A DNA stretch of 64,000 nt from Metapseudomonas resinovorans DSM 21078 (GCF_000423545.1 NZ_AUIE01000001.1:372001-436000), one strand, 5' to 3'. Positions 1 through 9,098 are shown, counted from the first letter of the stretch. Numbers and translations are program-made. Notes: a model not told the origin generated them from the sequence alone.

Positions 1-938
1 GGTCCCGCGAGACCCTGCTGCTGGTGAACAATCTGGTGCTGGTGGTCGTGGCCTCGATGATCCTGCTCGGCACGCTCTACCCATTGGTACTGGACGCCCT
101 GACCGGCGCCAAGCTGTCGGTCGGTCCGCCGTACTTCAACGCCCTGTTCGTGCCGTTGATGGGGATCCTCATGCTGGCCCTGGCCGCAGGCGTCCTGGTG
201 CGCTGGAAAGACACCCCGGTCAAATGGCTGCTCGGCATGCTCGGCCCGGTACTGATCGGCAGCCTGGTGCTCGGCGTGCTGGCGGCGTTCCTCTATGGCG
301 ACTTCCACTGGGCCGTGCTGGCCGTTGGCTTCCTGGCCGCCTGGGTGGTTCTGGCCGGCGTCCGTGATCTGGTGGACAAGACGCGCCACAAAGGCCTGCT
401 CAAAGGCGCCAGTGGCCTGACGCGCAGCTACTGGGGCATGCAATTGGCCCACGCAGGCATCGCCGTCTGTGCATTGGGCGTCGTGCTCTCCAGCCAATAC
501 AGTGCGGAGCGCGATCTGCGCCTGGCACCGGGTGAGTCCGTGGAGCTCGGCGGTTACCGCTTCCTGTTCGAGGGTGCGGCACACCATGAAGGCCCGAACT
601 TCACCTCCGATAAAGGCACCGTCGTCGTCTTCGACGGCGACAAGCAGATTTCCGTGCTGCATCCGGAGAAACGCCTCTACACCGTGCAACAGTCCGTGAT
701 GACCGAGGCCGGCATCGATGCCGGTTTCACCCGCGACCTCTACGTCGCGCTTGGCGAGCCCCTGGAAAACGGCGCCTGGGCAGTGCGTGTGCATGTGAAG
801 CCCTTCGTCCGCTGGATCTGGCTGGGCGGCCTGCTGATGGGCCTTGGTGGCGTGCTGGCGGCGACGGACCGACGCTACCGGGTGAAAGTGAAGACCCGCG
901 TCCGCGAGGCGCTGGGCATGGCGGGAGCCCAAGCATGA
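1..938 (+). CDS. ccmF: Cytochrome c-type biogenesis protein CcmF, C-terminal part
   Basis: The reading frame is open from base 3 and enters mid-protein, so only the last ~311 residues are present. The visible part starts with the LGTLYPL segment typical of CcmF. It has several hydrophobic helices, a periplasmic stretch of ~150 residues, and a last helix before a basic tail. CcmF is the inner-membrane haem lyase subunit that, with CcmH, attaches haem to apocytochrome c in the periplasm. The stop overlaps the ATG of ccmG by 4 bases, and ccmG, ccmH and ccmI follow with the same ATGA overlaps. This indicates a translationally coupled operon that begins left of the window. The identification is firm from both sequence and neighbours; the start lies outside the window. 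Confidence 0.95.
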   Translation, partial: SRETLLLVNNLVLVVVASMILLGTLYPLVLDALTGAKLSVGPPYFNALFVPLMGILMLALAAGVLVRWKDTPVKWLLGMLGPVLIGSLVLGVLAAFLYGDFHWAVLAVGFLAAWVVLAGVRDLVDKTRHKGLLKGASGLTRSYWGMQLAHAGIAVCALGVVLSSQYSAERDLRLAPGESVELGGYRFLFEGAAHHEGPNFTSDKGTVVVFDGDKQISVLHPEKRLYTVQQSVMTEAGIDAGFTRDLYVALGEPLENGAWAVRVHVKPFVRWIWLGGLLMGLGGVLAATDRRYRVKVKTRVREALGMAGAQA

Positions 939-1471
939 AGCGTCTGATCCTGGTCCTGCCGCTGCTGGCCTTTCTCGGCATCGCACTGTTCCTCTACCGT
1001 GGCCTGTTCCTCGATCCAGCCGAGCTGCCTTCGGCCTTGATAGACAAGCCGTTCCCGGCCTTCTCCCTGCCCAGTGTCACCGGCGAGCGTACGCTCACCG
1101 AGGCCGACCTCAAGGGCAAGCCGGCGCTGGTCAACGTCTGGGGCACCTGGTGCGTATCCTGCCGCGTCGAACACCCGGTCCTGAACAAGCTGGCGCAGAT
1201 GGGCGTAACCATCTACGGCGTCAACTACAAGGATGACAATGCTGCCGCGTTGAAATGGCTGAAGGAGTTCCACAACCCCTACCAGTTGGACATTCGCGAC
1301 GAGCAGGGCAGCCTTGGCCTGGACCTGGGCGTCTACGGTGCACCGGAAACCTTCCTGATCGACAAGGACGGCATCATTCGCCACAAGTTTGTCGGCGTGA
1401 TCGATGAAGTCGTCTGGCGTGAACAACTGGCGCCGCTTTACCAGGCCCTGGTCGACGAGGAGGGCAAATGA
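935..1471 (+). CDS. ccmG: Thiol:disulfide interchange protein CcmG/DsbE
   Basis: A 178-residue membrane-anchored thioredoxin-like protein. Residues 4-22 form one N-terminal transmembrane anchor. The thioredoxin fold carries the active site WCVSC with Cys73 and Cys76, and the GAPETFLID segment typical of the family follows. CcmG reduces the CXXCH disulfide of apocytochrome c, or of CcmH, on the periplasmic side so that haem can be ligated. It overlaps ccmF and ccmH by 4 bases each, so expression is coupled. Length and motif are normal for the family and nothing is unusual. Confidence 0.95.
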   Translation: MKRLILVLPLLAFLGIALFLYRGLFLDPAELPSALIDKPFPAFSLPSVTGERTLTEADLKGKPALVNVWGTWCVSCRVEHPVLNKLAQMGVTIYGVNYKDDNAAALKWLKEFHNPYQLDIRDEQGSLGLDLGVYGAPETFLIDKDGIIRHKFVGVIDEVVWREQLAPLYQALVDEEGK

Positions 1472-1956
1472 AGCGCCTGATCGCTGCAGTCCTGCTGGGC
1501 CTGGCCCTGACTGGCCTGGCCCGTGCCGCTATCGACACCTACGAGTTCAAGGATGAGGCCGAGCGCGAGCGCTTCCGCACCCTCACCGAAGAGCTGCGTT
1601 GCCCCAAGTGCCAGAACCAGAACATCGCTGACTCGAACGCGCCCATTGCGACCGACCTGCGTCGCGAAATCTTCCGCATGCTGGAAGAGGGCAAGAGCAA
1701 CGACGAGATCGTCGACTACCTCGTCGCCCGCTATGGCGACTTCGTGCGCTACAAACCGCCGGTCAACGCCCGCACCCTGCTGCTCTGGTACGGCCCTGCT
1801 GGCCTGCTGGTGGGCGGCCTGGTCGTGCTGGGCATCATCGTCGTGCGCCGCCGTCGGGTCGAAAGCACCCCTGCCAAGGTCATGCTTTCCGCCGATGAGC
1901 AGGTTCGCCTCGACGCCCTGCTGAACTCCGAGAACCAGGACAAGAAAGACCCATGA
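1468..1956 (+). CDS. ccmH: Cytochrome c-type biogenesis protein CcmH
   Basis: A 162-residue protein with a signal peptide cleavable near residue 20. The CcmH redox motif LRCPKCQ places Cys45 and Cys48 in a short periplasmic domain, and one transmembrane helix lies at about residues 105-127. CcmH is a thiol oxidoreductase working with CcmG and CcmF in reduction of apocytochrome c. This is the short Pseudomonas form: the TPR part, fused in Escherichia coli CcmH, is a separate gene here (ccmI, next). ATGA overlaps join it to both neighbours. Confidence 0.95.
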   Translation: MKRLIAAVLLGLALTGLARAAIDTYEFKDEAERERFRTLTEELRCPKCQNQNIADSNAPIATDLRREIFRMLEEGKSNDEIVDYLVARYGDFVRYKPPVNARTLLLWYGPAGLLVGGLVVLGIIVVRRRRVESTPAKVMLSADEQVRLDALLNSENQDKKDP

Positions 1957-3164
1957 TCGATTTCTGGCTCGCCGCCGGCCTGCTCCTGCTGGTCGCCCTG
2001 GCTTTCCTGCTGATTCCCGTGCTGCGCGGCCGCAAGGCCCAGACCGAGGAAGACCGTACCTCCCTGAACGTTGCCCTCTACCAGGAACGCCTGGATGAAA
2101 TGGACGCCCAGCGCGCCGCCGGCACGCTGACTGCCGAGCAGTTCGAGGCCGGACGCGCCGAGGCCGCTCGCGAGCTGCTGGCCGATACCGAAGGAGCGGA
2201 CAACGGCCGCTCCTCTCGTTTGGGCAAGGCCCTGCCGCTGCTGTTTGCCGTGCTGGTGCCGGTGCTGGGTTTTGGCCTCTACCTGCACTGGGGCGCCAGC
2301 GACAAAGTGGAGTTGACCCGCGAACTGCGTGAGCAACCCCGCAGCATTGAAGAAATGACTTCGCGCCTGGAGCGTGTGGTCGAGGCACAGCCGGAGTCCG
2401 CTGAAGGCTGGTACTTCCTCGGCCGCACCTACATGGCCCAGGATCGGGCCGCCGATGCCGCGCGCGCCTATGAACAGGCAGTCAAACGGGGTGGTCGTGA
2501 GCCCGAGCTGTTGGGTCAATGGGCCCAGGCGCTGTACTTCGCCAGCCAGAAGAAGCTGACCCCCGAGGTCAAGGCCCTGACTGAAGAGGCGTTGAAGGCT
2601 GATCCCAAGGAAATCACCAGCCTTGGTCTGCTCGGCATTGCCGGTTTCGAGGAAGGCCGCTACCAGGAGGCGATCACCTACTGGGAGCGTCTGATCACCC
2701 AGCTGCCGGCCGACGACCCCTCCCGCGGCGCCCTGCAGGGTGGCATCGACAAGGCCCGCGAGAAGCTCAAGGAAAGCGGTGTGGCCGTCGAGGAGCCCGC
2801 GGTCGCTCCGGCACCGGCCGGTGCCGAGTTGAAGGTGCGCGTTGACCTGGCGGCGTCCCTGAAAGACAAGGTGCAGCCCGGCGACAGCGTGTTCATCTTC
2901 GCCCGCGCCACCTCCGGCCCGCCCATGCCGCTGGCGGTCAAGCGCATGACCGTGGCCGACCTGCCGGCGGAAGTCAGCCTGAGCGACGCGGACGCCATGA
3001 TGCCGCAGCTCAAGCTCTCCAACTTCCCGCAGGTGCAGTTGGTCGCCCGGATCTCCCGTAGTGGCAATGCGACCGCCGGGGAATGGATAGGAAGCAGTTC
3101 GCCGCTGTCTACTGGTTCGTCGGATACCCAACGACTGACCATCGACAGCCCGGACAAGAAATGA
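1953..3164 (+). CDS. ccmI: Cytochrome c biogenesis protein CcmI (CycH), TPR apocytochrome chaperone
   Basis: A 403-residue protein. The N-terminus has two membrane helices (about residues 5-22 and 90-110) around a charged cytoplasmic loop. A periplasmic TPR region follows (about 125-260, with [11 protein letters not shown] and AARAYEQAV signatures), then a C-terminal domain of ~120 residues that is usual in Pseudomonas CycH. CcmI binds the C-terminus of apocytochrome c and delivers it to CcmF/CcmH. It is the last ccm gene. Its stop overlaps the ATG of the following lipoprotein gene, so that gene is probably co-transcribed. Confidence 0.93.
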   Translation: MIDFWLAAGLLLLVALAFLLIPVLRGRKAQTEEDRTSLNVALYQERLDEMDAQRAAGTLTAEQFEAGRAEAARELLADTEGADNGRSSRLGKALPLLFAVLVPVLGFGLYLHWGASDKVELTRELREQPRSIEEMTSRLERVVEAQPESAEGWYFLGRTYMAQDRAADAARAYEQAVKRGGREPELLGQWAQALYFASQKKLTPEVKALTEEALKADPKEITSLGLLGIAGFEEGRYQEAITYWERLITQLPADDPSRGALQGGIDKAREKLKESGVAVEEPAVAPAPAGAELKVRVDLAASLKDKVQPGDSVFIFARATSGPPMPLAVKRMTVADLPAEVSLSDADAMMPQLKLSNFPQVQLVARISRSGNATAGEWIGSSSPLSTGSSDTQRLTIDSPDKK

Positions 3165-3610
3165 CCACCCACATAGTGCTTCCGGCAGTACCGAACCCCC
3201 GCTTCGGTCTGCCCCTGATCTGCCTCCTCCTGACCCTGGCCGGCTGTGCTGGCCAGGGTCCGTACCACGAACCCGACGAGCCTGAGTGGGAACCTTCCCG
3301 CAAACCGCCGGCCGTTCAGTCCCCTCCCCAGAGCCGCCCCTTGCCGCCACCGCCGCCACAGTCGCAGCCGCCCAAGCAGGCGCCGCGATTGAAGGCGCAC
3401 CCACGCTTCGCTCCGCCTCCAGGTGGCAATTGCTACTGGGACACCGGGCTAGGCGTCTATGTGCTCGAAGGCCAGCGCAACGTGTTCTACCGCGAGCGCG
3501 TCTACTACCGCTGGGATAACGGCTGGAGCTACTCCAACGGCCCACAAGGTCCCTGGCAGCCCACTGACGCCAGCGGCGTGCCGGCCGGCTTGGGTCGAAC
3601 GTTTCGTTGA
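3161..3610 (+). CDS. Proline-rich lipoprotein of unknown function
   Basis: I place the start at the ATG that overlaps the ccmI stop; the same frame is open further upstream inside ccmI, but that start would remove the signal sequence from the N-terminus. The 149-residue product has a signal peptide ending in the lipobox LAGC (Cys29), then a proline/glutamine-rich linker (about residues 50-75). A compact C-terminal domain rich in Tyr and Trp follows ([17 protein letters not shown]), of the kind seen in small envelope proteins with YXXW-like repeats. It is probably an outer-membrane or periplasm-facing lipoprotein. A role in cytochrome c maturation is not established and co-transcription is the only link. 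Confidence 0.75.
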   Translation: MTTHIVLPAVPNPRFGLPLICLLLTLAGCAGQGPYHEPDEPEWEPSRKPPAVQSPPQSRPLPPPPPQSQPPKQAPRLKAHPRFAPPPGGNCYWDTGLGVYVLEGQRNVFYRERVYYRWDNGWSYSNGPQGPWQPTDASGVPAGLGRTFR

Positions 3611-3789
3611 GTCCTTCCGGGATTCCCGGACCTGGTGGTTGAGCCAAGCAAAGCCCAAGCATTCCGGCTTCCTGCCGTTCAACCACCACGGACCTTCCGA
3701 GACGTCCACCACATCCCTGAATCGCTTCTGTTGCTCCTGTAAATCAGCTTCTGTAGTGTGCTGGCATTCCGCTATCTAGGAGGTCGTGG

Positions 3790-4338
3790 ATGCTGCCTCG
3801 TTTTGTGTTTGCCGCCCTTACCCTGTTATTGGCCCAGCCACTCGCTGCCCAGGTCTATCAGTGGCGCGATGCCGATGGGAAGGTGCATTTCACCGACACG
3901 CCGCCGCCCCAGAGTCGCGCGGTGGAGAACGATCACTTGCAGGTCAACAGCATGGATGCCGTGCCGGCCGCGCAGCCTGAACCTGCCGCAGAGGCCGAGC
4001 CGCAAGCGCGCTCGCTGAACCCGGGCCAGCTCCATCAGAAGGGCATGCAGCAATGCTCCACGGCCATCGCACGCATGCCCTCGCTGATCAACGAGACCCA
4101 GAAGCTCGGCCGTGATGCGGTGCGCAAGCAGAAGATCACGCAGAACCAGCTGGACAAGGCCATGTTCAAGATGGACGACTTCTACAAGGGGCTGAAGCGC
4201 AACGAGCGGGAATGCGTGAGCGAGTACGTCGCCAGTGAAAAGACTCGCAGCTCGGTGGACTGCCTGGCCGATACACCGGATGTAGTCAGCTTCGGTCAGT
4301 GCATGCAGTTTGCTGAGTGGTCAGAGACTTTCAAGTGA
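3790..4338 (+). CDS. DUF4124-domain periplasmic protein
   Basis: A 182-residue protein starting at an ATG preceded by TAGGAGG, a strong ribosome-binding site 9 bases upstream. A signal peptide is followed by the DUF4124 motif VYQWRDADGKVHFTDTPP at residues ~22-40, the common small N-terminal domain of gammaproteobacterial exported proteins. The remainder is charged and probably helical, with four cysteines that could form disulfides. Function is unknown. It stands alone between the ccm operon and a membrane-protein gene, and a hairpin at 4432-4451 probably ends its transcript. Confidence 0.8.
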   Translation: MLPRFVFAALTLLLAQPLAAQVYQWRDADGKVHFTDTPPPQSRAVENDHLQVNSMDAVPAAQPEPAAEAEPQARSLNPGQLHQKGMQQCSTAIARMPSLINETQKLGRDAVRKQKITQNQLDKAMFKMDDFYKGLKRNERECVSEYVASEKTRSSVDCLADTPDVVSFGQCMQFAEWSETFK

Positions 4339-4700
4339 ACGTCAGGGAGCGGGGCATCTTCAAGCGCCTGTATGAATAGTAAGAAGAGATTCGGCTGGGA
4401 CGAGATATTCGGCTTGGCGTAGAGAAGAAAGAAGGAGCCTGCGGGCTCCTTTCTCAATTCTGATTCAAATTCCCATTCGTCGGCGAACCCCTGGATTCGG
4501 ACTTGCGGCAGTCGGAAATGCCTCCAATTGAAATATCTTGCCGGCATTCTGCGTGACGTCAACCATTTGGCGTCAAGGCGGTGTGTGGTGGCCACGGGAC
4601 TTTTCGTTTCCGCTATCGGGATCGGTCCGGGGGAGTGGCGATCGCCTTGAGCAGATGGCAATTTCGAACGGCCAACCGACAGCTCTGAACGAGACCAATC
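4339..4700 (+). other. Intergenic region with a terminator, no gene seen
   Basis: About 360 bases of lower GC content than the flanking genes. It contains the hairpin at 4432-4451 and presumably the promoter for the gene at 4701. Open frames here are short and show no recognisable domain. Confidence 0.6.
4432..4454 (+). terminator. Rho-independent terminator downstream of the DUF4124 gene
   Basis: Perfect 8-bp stem AAGGAGCC/GGCTCCTT with a 4-base loop, followed by a short pyrimidine tract (TTCTC). It lies ~95 bases after the stop at 4338. The T-run is weak, so termination strength is uncertain. Confidence 0.6.
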
Positions 4701-5363
4701 GTGGAACTATTTCATCTGATCAATTCACTTCTGGAGCAGGACACGACCAAGGAACTGGTTCGACTCGCCATCATCTACGCGCATCTGATTGCATGTTGCG
4801 TCGCCATTGGCCTGGTGCTGACCAGCGATCTCGCCATGATTCGGCAATTGCTTCGCGGCTCGGACGCCACCGAAGCTGATCGGCATCATCTGGAAGGGCT
4901 CAAGCACACTGTGTTGCTCGCCCTGCAAGCGCTTTGGGTGACCGGTATTCTGATCGTGGTGCTGGATGTTGCCGCCAAGGGCGCAATCTATCTGTTGAAT
5001 CCGAAGTTGCAGGCCAAGGTTCTGATCGTTTCGCTTCTGACCCTCAACGGCGTACTTCTGCACCGGACGATCATGCCTGCCCTGGCCAAGGCTGGGACGC
5101 TGCTCCGGATGGAACCGAGCATGCGCAGCCTCGCGATTTTCGCCGGCACCGTGTCGGCCGTTTCCTGGTTCTATGCCGCGATGCTGGGTGTTGGGCGGCC
5201 GCTGGCGTGGAAGTACAGCGTGGTCGAGTTGATGGTGGCCTATCCGCTGCTGATTTTGGGCGGGTACTTCGCAATGAGCCTGCTGGTAGGGTGGGCCAGC
5301 CAGCGGCGTCATCGGATTGTTTCGAGGGTGGCCAAGAGGGATGCCGGCCAGGCGGTATCCTGA
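4701..5363 (+). CDS. Unknown six-helix inner-membrane protein
   Basis: A 220-residue protein read from a GTG start, with about six hydrophobic segments (near residues 17-42, 70-90, 103-120, 135-165 and 175-205). There is no signal peptide and no soluble domain. It resembles the uncharacterised small membrane proteins annotated as hypothetical or DUF2214-like, but I cannot assign a family. Conserved-looking residues include the His in the first helix (YAHL) and an Arg/Lys-rich C-terminus. It is monocistronic, bounded by an AT-rich region upstream and a strong bidirectional terminator downstream. The ribosome-binding site is weak, so the exact start is uncertain. Confidence 0.7.
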   Translation: MELFHLINSLLEQDTTKELVRLAIIYAHLIACCVAIGLVLTSDLAMIRQLLRGSDATEADRHHLEGLKHTVLLALQALWVTGILIVVLDVAAKGAIYLLNPKLQAKVLIVSLLTLNGVLLHRTIMPALAKAGTLLRMEPSMRSLAIFAGTVSAVSWFYAAMLGVGRPLAWKYSVVELMVAYPLLILGGYFAMSLLVGWASQRRHRIVSRVAKRDAGQAVS

Positions 5364-5368
5364 CCCAG

Positions 5369-5396
5369 GAAAAGAGCGGCAAGGCCGCTCTTTTTC
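5369..5396. terminator. Bidirectional Rho-independent terminator
   Basis: A 9-bp perfect stem AAGAGCGGC/GCCGCTCTT with a 3-base loop and T5 on the plus strand; runs of A on the left side give a T-run on the minus strand. It sits between convergent genes ending at 5363 and 5408 and can serve both. Confidence 0.85.
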
Positions 5397-5407
5397 ATTC
5401 CGGGGCC

Positions 5408-6406
5408 TTACTGGCCACTGTAGATCTGATCGAATACACCGCCGTCGTTGAAGTGGGTTTTCTGCACTTCACGCCAGTCACCGAAGGTCTTTTCCACCGA
5501 GAGGAATTCCACTTTTGGGAAGCGGTCGGCGAACTGGGCGAGGATTTCCGGATTGCGCGGCCGCAGGTAGTTGTTGGCGGCTATGGTCTGGCCCTCGTCG
5601 CTCCACAGGTACTTGAGGTAGGCCTCGGCGGCGGCACGGGTGCCCTTCTTGTCCACCACCTTGTCGACCACGGCTACCGGCGGCTCGGCCTCGGCGGAAA
5701 CGCTGGGGTAGACCACCTCGAAACCGCCACGGCCGAACTCGCGGGCGATCATCTCGGCTTCGTTCTCGAAGGTCACCAACACGTCGCCGATCTGGTTCTG
5801 GATGAAGGTAGTGGTAGCGGCGCGGCCACCGGTATCCAGCACCGGGGCCTGCTTGAACAGCTTGCCGACGAACGCCTTGGCCTTGTTCTCGTCACCACCG
5901 TTCTTCAGTACGTAGCCCCAGGCGGAGAGATAGGTGTAGCGACCATTACCGGAGGTCTTGGGGTTCGGTACCACTACCTGCACGCCATCCTTGAGCAGGT
6001 CAGGCCAGTCCTTCAAGCCCTTGGGGTTGCCCTTGCGCACGATGAACACCGTGGCAGAGGTGAAAGGTGCGCTGTGGTTCGGCAGGCGGGTTGCCCAGTC
6101 CTGCGGTACCAGGCCGCCGTTGTCGGCCAGGGCGTTGATGTCGGTCGCTTGGTTCATGGTGATGACATCGGCGGGCAGTCCGTCGATTACGGCACGGGCC
6201 TGCTTGCTGGAACCGCCATGGGACATCTGCAGGGTGATGTTCTCGCCGTTCTCCGCTTTCCAGTGCTTCTGGAAGGCAGCGTTGTAGTCCTTGTAGAAGT
6301 CGCGCATCACGTCGTAGGAGACGTTGAGCAGGGTGGGCGCAGCCTGGGCGGCGCTTGCCAGGGCGAGGCCAGCGGCAAGGAGAGAAGCGGAGAACAGTCG
6401 TTTCAC
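5408..6406 (-). CDS. cysP: Periplasmic sulfate-binding protein (CysP/Sbp)
   Basis: A 332-residue protein with an AQAA-type signal peptide (about residues 1-22). The mature start LLNVSYDVMRDFYKDYN is the sulfate-binding family N-terminus. The sulfate-contact segments SHGGSSKQARAV, the NQATDI loop and the NPKTSGNGRYTYL region are all present. It binds sulfate, possibly thiosulfate, in the periplasm and passes it to the CysTWA ABC importer. No cysTWA genes adjoin it, so this is an orphan binding protein, as is cysP (PA1493) near the ccm operon in P. aeruginosa as I recall. Expression is probably induced by sulfur limitation through CysB; the AT-rich upstream region fits but I cannot prove an operator. 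Confidence 0.92.
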   Translation of the reverse strand: MKRLFSASLLAAGLALASAAQAAPTLLNVSYDVMRDFYKDYNAAFQKHWKAENGENITLQMSHGGSSKQARAVIDGLPADVITMNQATDINALADNGGLVPQDWATRLPNHSAPFTSATVFIVRKGNPKGLKDWPDLLKDGVQVVVPNPKTSGNGRYTYLSAWGYVLKNGGDENKAKAFVGKLFKQAPVLDTGGRAATTTFIQNQIGDVLVTFENEAEMIAREFGRGGFEVVYPSVSAEAEPPVAVVDKVVDKKGTRAAAEAYLKYLWSDEGQTIAANNYLRPRNPEILAQFADRFPKVEFLSVEKTFGDWREVQKTHFNDGGVFDQIYSGQ

Positions 6407-6419
6407 AGGGCGTTCCTTC

Positions 6420-6500
6420 TGGGCAGTGGGAGCAGCCGACTATAGTGGACTGTCATATATTCGTTTAATACTAAAAACTAATTTATTTATTCCTGTTTGT
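6420..6500 (-). promoter_or_regulatory. AT-rich promoter region of cysP, candidate CysB-controlled
   Basis: About 80 bases just upstream of cysP are strikingly AT-rich for this genome (TTTAATACTAAAAAC and TTTATTTATT on the plus strand). A possible minus-strand -10 box TATAGT lies at 6444-6439. CysB sites are AT-rich and poorly conserved, so the regulator is inferred from gene function only. Confidence 0.35.
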
Positions 6501-6511
6501 TCGATCTCTTC

Positions 6512-6545
6512 GTTGTAGGTTGCGGTGGGCGCCAACCTACGGCTA
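6512..6545. terminator. Inverted repeat after plpD, possible terminator
   Basis: The arms GTAGGTTG and CCAACCTAC pair across a short GC-rich loop just past the plpD stop. No clear T-tract follows on the minus strand. It also resembles short dispersed hairpin repeats of pseudomonads, so a terminator role is tentative. Confidence 0.4.
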
Positions 6546-6560
6546 ACCACAGCGGGACGA

Positions 6561-8741
6561 TCAGAAGACTCGGCCAAGGTTCAGGTAGAGCGCGCGCTCC
6601 GCCTCATCGTTCAGACCGTAGCTGAAGTCCAGTGGTCCCAGTGGCGTATCGAAGCTGATGAAGACGCTGCCGGCGTTGATGTAGCCGCTGTCGAAGCTGT
6701 CATCGTTGTTCCAGGCGCGGCCCCGTTCGAGGCTTGCGCCGAGGTAGACGGGAAAGTCCAGGGGCACGAAGGCTCGCGGGGTCACCCGACGGTAGTAGAC
6801 CAGCCGCGCCAGGCTGATGTTCTGGCCGGCAACGGAGTCCTGGCGGAAGCCCGAAAGCTGGCGTGCACCGCCGATCACAAAGGCCGAGGTCACTGCGTCG
6901 GCGGCGTCCAGGGTACGGCCGTAGCGGCCGCCGAGGACAACGGTATCCGGTCCTGAACTCAGCGCCTTGTCCAGGCCGAACTGCCACTGTCGGTAGCGGT
7001 CATCGGAGGCGAGGCTCGGATCGTACTGGCGCAGGCTCAGGCCGATGTCCTCGCCTTCGTGGGGGTAATCCACGTTGTCCAGGGTGTCGAAGGAGTACTT
7101 CACCTCGTAGTAACCCTCGTTGAAGCTGAAGCTCGGCAAGGCGGGATCGCCGATTCTCACATCCGCCTCGCCCCATGCCTGGCCAATACCGAAGCGGATT
7201 TCGCCGTTGTTGGCGATCTGCCGTCCCAGGTTGAGACCGAATCCGAATCGCTCTACGCGGTACTCAGCCACCGGGTCGTCGTCGATGCTGGCTTCGATGT
7301 TCTGCGCCTCGCCGAACATGTAGGGGGCGATGAAGTAACGCGAGCCGGCATCCAGCGGCTGGTAGAACTCGCTGTAGAGTTCCTGGTGGTCACCCAGTTG
7401 CAGGCGGGTCAGCCATTCGGCGCCCAACTCGTTGATGCCGTTCTTGCGGTAGCTCGCGCCCAGGTTGAAGGCGCTGTCGCCGCGCAGGTCGTCCGACAGA
7501 TTCAGGCCCAGGCGCAGGTAGTCGGTGCCGGCGCGCTTGCCGCGCGAGTTGATTACCAGGGCGTTGCCGTCCTTGCGCTTGACCACCCGGTATTGCACCT
7601 GCTCGAAGTAATCCAGCCCGTAGAGGGTGCTCATGTCGCTCTGCAGGCGATCCAGGTCCAGCGGCTGGCCCAGGGGCTGGCGGATGTAGTGGCGGATTAC
7701 CGCATCGCTGATCTTCGAGTCGTTCTCGATGAGGATGCTGCGAATCACCGGCGTGCGCTCGCTGGGCAGTCGCGCGCTGTCCAGCGCCAGGTCGTGGCTG
7801 CTGGCCAGCGGTCGCAGCTCAGCCAGGCGGCTGGCGAGGATCTGGGTGGCGCGGTAGCCGGCATCGATCATGTCGCGGGCGCGGCCGAAGTCAGTAGCGC
7901 CGTAACCAGCCAGGGACGGCTGGACCAGCACGTCGCTGGGCTTGAGTGTGGCCAGTTGGGCTTCGGAGTTGGTTCGCGTCATCAGGGTGACGGACTGGTT
8001 GAGCACGTCCACCACCGTGGCCAGTTCCTTGCGTGAGCGCAGCGGCGTGCCGATGTCGACCACTATCACCCGGTCGACGCCCATCTCGCGTGCGACGTCG
8101 ACGGGGATGTTGTCCACCATGCCACCGTCTACCAGCAGCCGACCGTTGACCTCCACCGGGGCGAATACCGCCGGAATCGACATGCTCGCGCGGATCGCCT
8201 GGGGCAGGTGGCCACGGCGGAACACCACCTTCTCCCCGGTGGCGATATCGGTGGCCACGGCCCGAAAGGGGATCGCGAGCTGGTCGAAGTCGCGGGTATC
8301 GCTGGTGTGCACCAGCAGGCTTTCCAGCAGCAGGGCGAGGTTCTGGCCCTGGATCACCCCCAGCGGCAGGCCGAGGCTGCCATCGTCGCGGAAGCTCAGG
8401 CGTTGCTTGACCAGGAAGTCGCGGTCGTCCTGCTTGCGGCGGAAAGGGATTTCCTGGCGCGGCGGGCTATCGGACAGGGCCTGCTGCCAGTCCAGGTGGA
8501 GGGCGATCTGTTCCAGCTCGTCCACCGTGTAACCCGCAGCATAGAGCCCGCCGATCACCGCCCCCATGCTGGTGCCGGCAATGGCATCGACCTTGATGCC
8601 CTGTTCCTCCAGTGCCTTGAGCACGCCGATATGGGCCAGCCCGCGGGCGGCGCCGCCGGACAGGACCAGGCCGATGCGCGGTTCGGGCTGGGCGAAGCCG
8701 AGGAGGGGCAGAAACAACAGGCAAAGCAGAAGGCAGCGCAT
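6561..8741 (-). CDS. plpD: PlpD-type patatin phospholipase autotransporter (type Vd)
   Basis: A 726-residue protein when started at the ATG giving MRCLLLC, which exposes a proper signal peptide; the frame stays open upstream to 9083 but that part overlaps the divergent gene. The patatin domain (about residues 22-215) has the oxyanion loop SGGAARG, the nucleophile motif GTSMG with Ser58 and the dyad motif VDGG. A POTRA-like domain follows (about 310-385) and a C-terminal 16-strand-type barrel ends in Phe, as outer-membrane barrels do. The architecture and length match PlpD of P. aeruginosa, a lipolytic enzyme with A1-type activity secreted by its own barrel. A small CxxC gene is divergent and the rfaD remnant lies beyond it, the PA3337-PA3339 arrangement. 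Confidence 0.93.
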   Translation of the reverse strand: MRCLLLCLLFLPLLGFAQPEPRIGLVLSGGAARGLAHIGVLKALEEQGIKVDAIAGTSMGAVIGGLYAAGYTVDELEQIALHLDWQQALSDSPPRQEIPFRRKQDDRDFLVKQRLSFRDDGSLGLPLGVIQGQNLALLLESLLVHTSDTRDFDQLAIPFRAVATDIATGEKVVFRRGHLPQAIRASMSIPAVFAPVEVNGRLLVDGGMVDNIPVDVAREMGVDRVIVVDIGTPLRSRKELATVVDVLNQSVTLMTRTNSEAQLATLKPSDVLVQPSLAGYGATDFGRARDMIDAGYRATQILASRLAELRPLASSHDLALDSARLPSERTPVIRSILIENDSKISDAVIRHYIRQPLGQPLDLDRLQSDMSTLYGLDYFEQVQYRVVKRKDGNALVINSRGKRAGTDYLRLGLNLSDDLRGDSAFNLGASYRKNGINELGAEWLTRLQLGDHQELYSEFYQPLDAGSRYFIAPYMFGEAQNIEASIDDDPVAEYRVERFGFGLNLGRQIANNGEIRFGIGQAWGEADVRIGDPALPSFSFNEGYYEVKYSFDTLDNVDYPHEGEDIGLSLRQYDPSLASDDRYRQWQFGLDKALSSGPDTVVLGGRYGRTLDAADAVTSAFVIGGARQLSGFRQDSVAGQNISLARLVYYRRVTPRAFVPLDFPVYLGASLERGRAWNNDDSFDSGYINAGSVFISFDTPLGPLDFSYGLNDEAERALYLNLGRVF

Positions 8742-8813
8742 AACGCATCCCTGGTCAGGCGGAGAGCTGAAGCCGGCTATTATAGGGCGCCCAGACCATT
8801 CACCGAGCTGACC

Positions 8814-9098
8814 ATGCCATCGACCAAGCCAGAAATCGTCATTACCTATTGCACGCAGTGCCAGTGGCTGCTGCGTGCCGCCTGGCTTGCCCAGGAACTG
8901 CTCAGTACTTTCAGCGACGATCTCGGCAAGGTGAGCCTGGAACCGGGCACCGGAGGGGTTTTCCGCATCACCTGCAATGACGTGGAGATCTGGGAACGCA
9001 AGGCCGATGGCGGTTTTCCCGAGGCCAAGGTGCTCAAGCAGCGGGTACGCGACCAGATCGATCCAGCGCGGGACCTGGGCCACAACGACCGTTCCTGA
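8814..9098 (+). CDS. SelT/SelW/SelH-family thioredoxin-like small protein
   Basis: A 94-residue protein. It opens with a strand leading into a CxxC motif (Cys13-Thr-Gln-Cys16) followed by WLLRAAWLAQELL, the beta-CxxC-alpha arrangement of the Rdx/SelW family. The selenocysteine position of animal SelW is Cys here. A GGVFRITCNDVEIWERK strand pair and a FPEAKVLKQRVRDQI helix complete the fold. The redox role is unknown. It is transcribed divergently from plpD from the 72-base intergenic space, where TATTAT could be a -10 box. The predicted start has no strong ribosome-binding site but is the only one giving the usual N-terminus. Confidence 0.85.
   Translation: MPSTKPEIVITYCTQCQWLLRAAWLAQELLSTFSDDLGKVSLEPGTGGVFRITCNDVEIWERKADGGFPEAKVLKQRVRDQIDPARDLGHNDRS

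Noticed and set aside
875-1426. Long minus-strand open frame across ccmG
   Set aside because: It is a GC-driven shadow of the ccmF-ccmH genes, without ribosome-binding site or domain, and lies inside well-identified plus-strand genes.
1749-3689. A 646-codon minus-strand frame over ccmH and ccmI
   Set aside because: The protein is low complexity and Gly/Arg-rich with no recognisable domain; ccmI on the plus strand is certain.
5408-6406. Link between the sulfate-binding protein and the sulfotransferase cluster at 60.8 kb
   Set aside because: They are 54 kb apart and cysP is an ordinary sulfur-assimilation gene; shared use of sulfate is not evidence of a pathway.
4934-6445. A 503-codon plus-strand frame over the membrane-protein gene and cysP
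   Set aside because: It overlaps cysP throughout; the cysP protein is an unambiguous sulfate-binding protein on the other strand.
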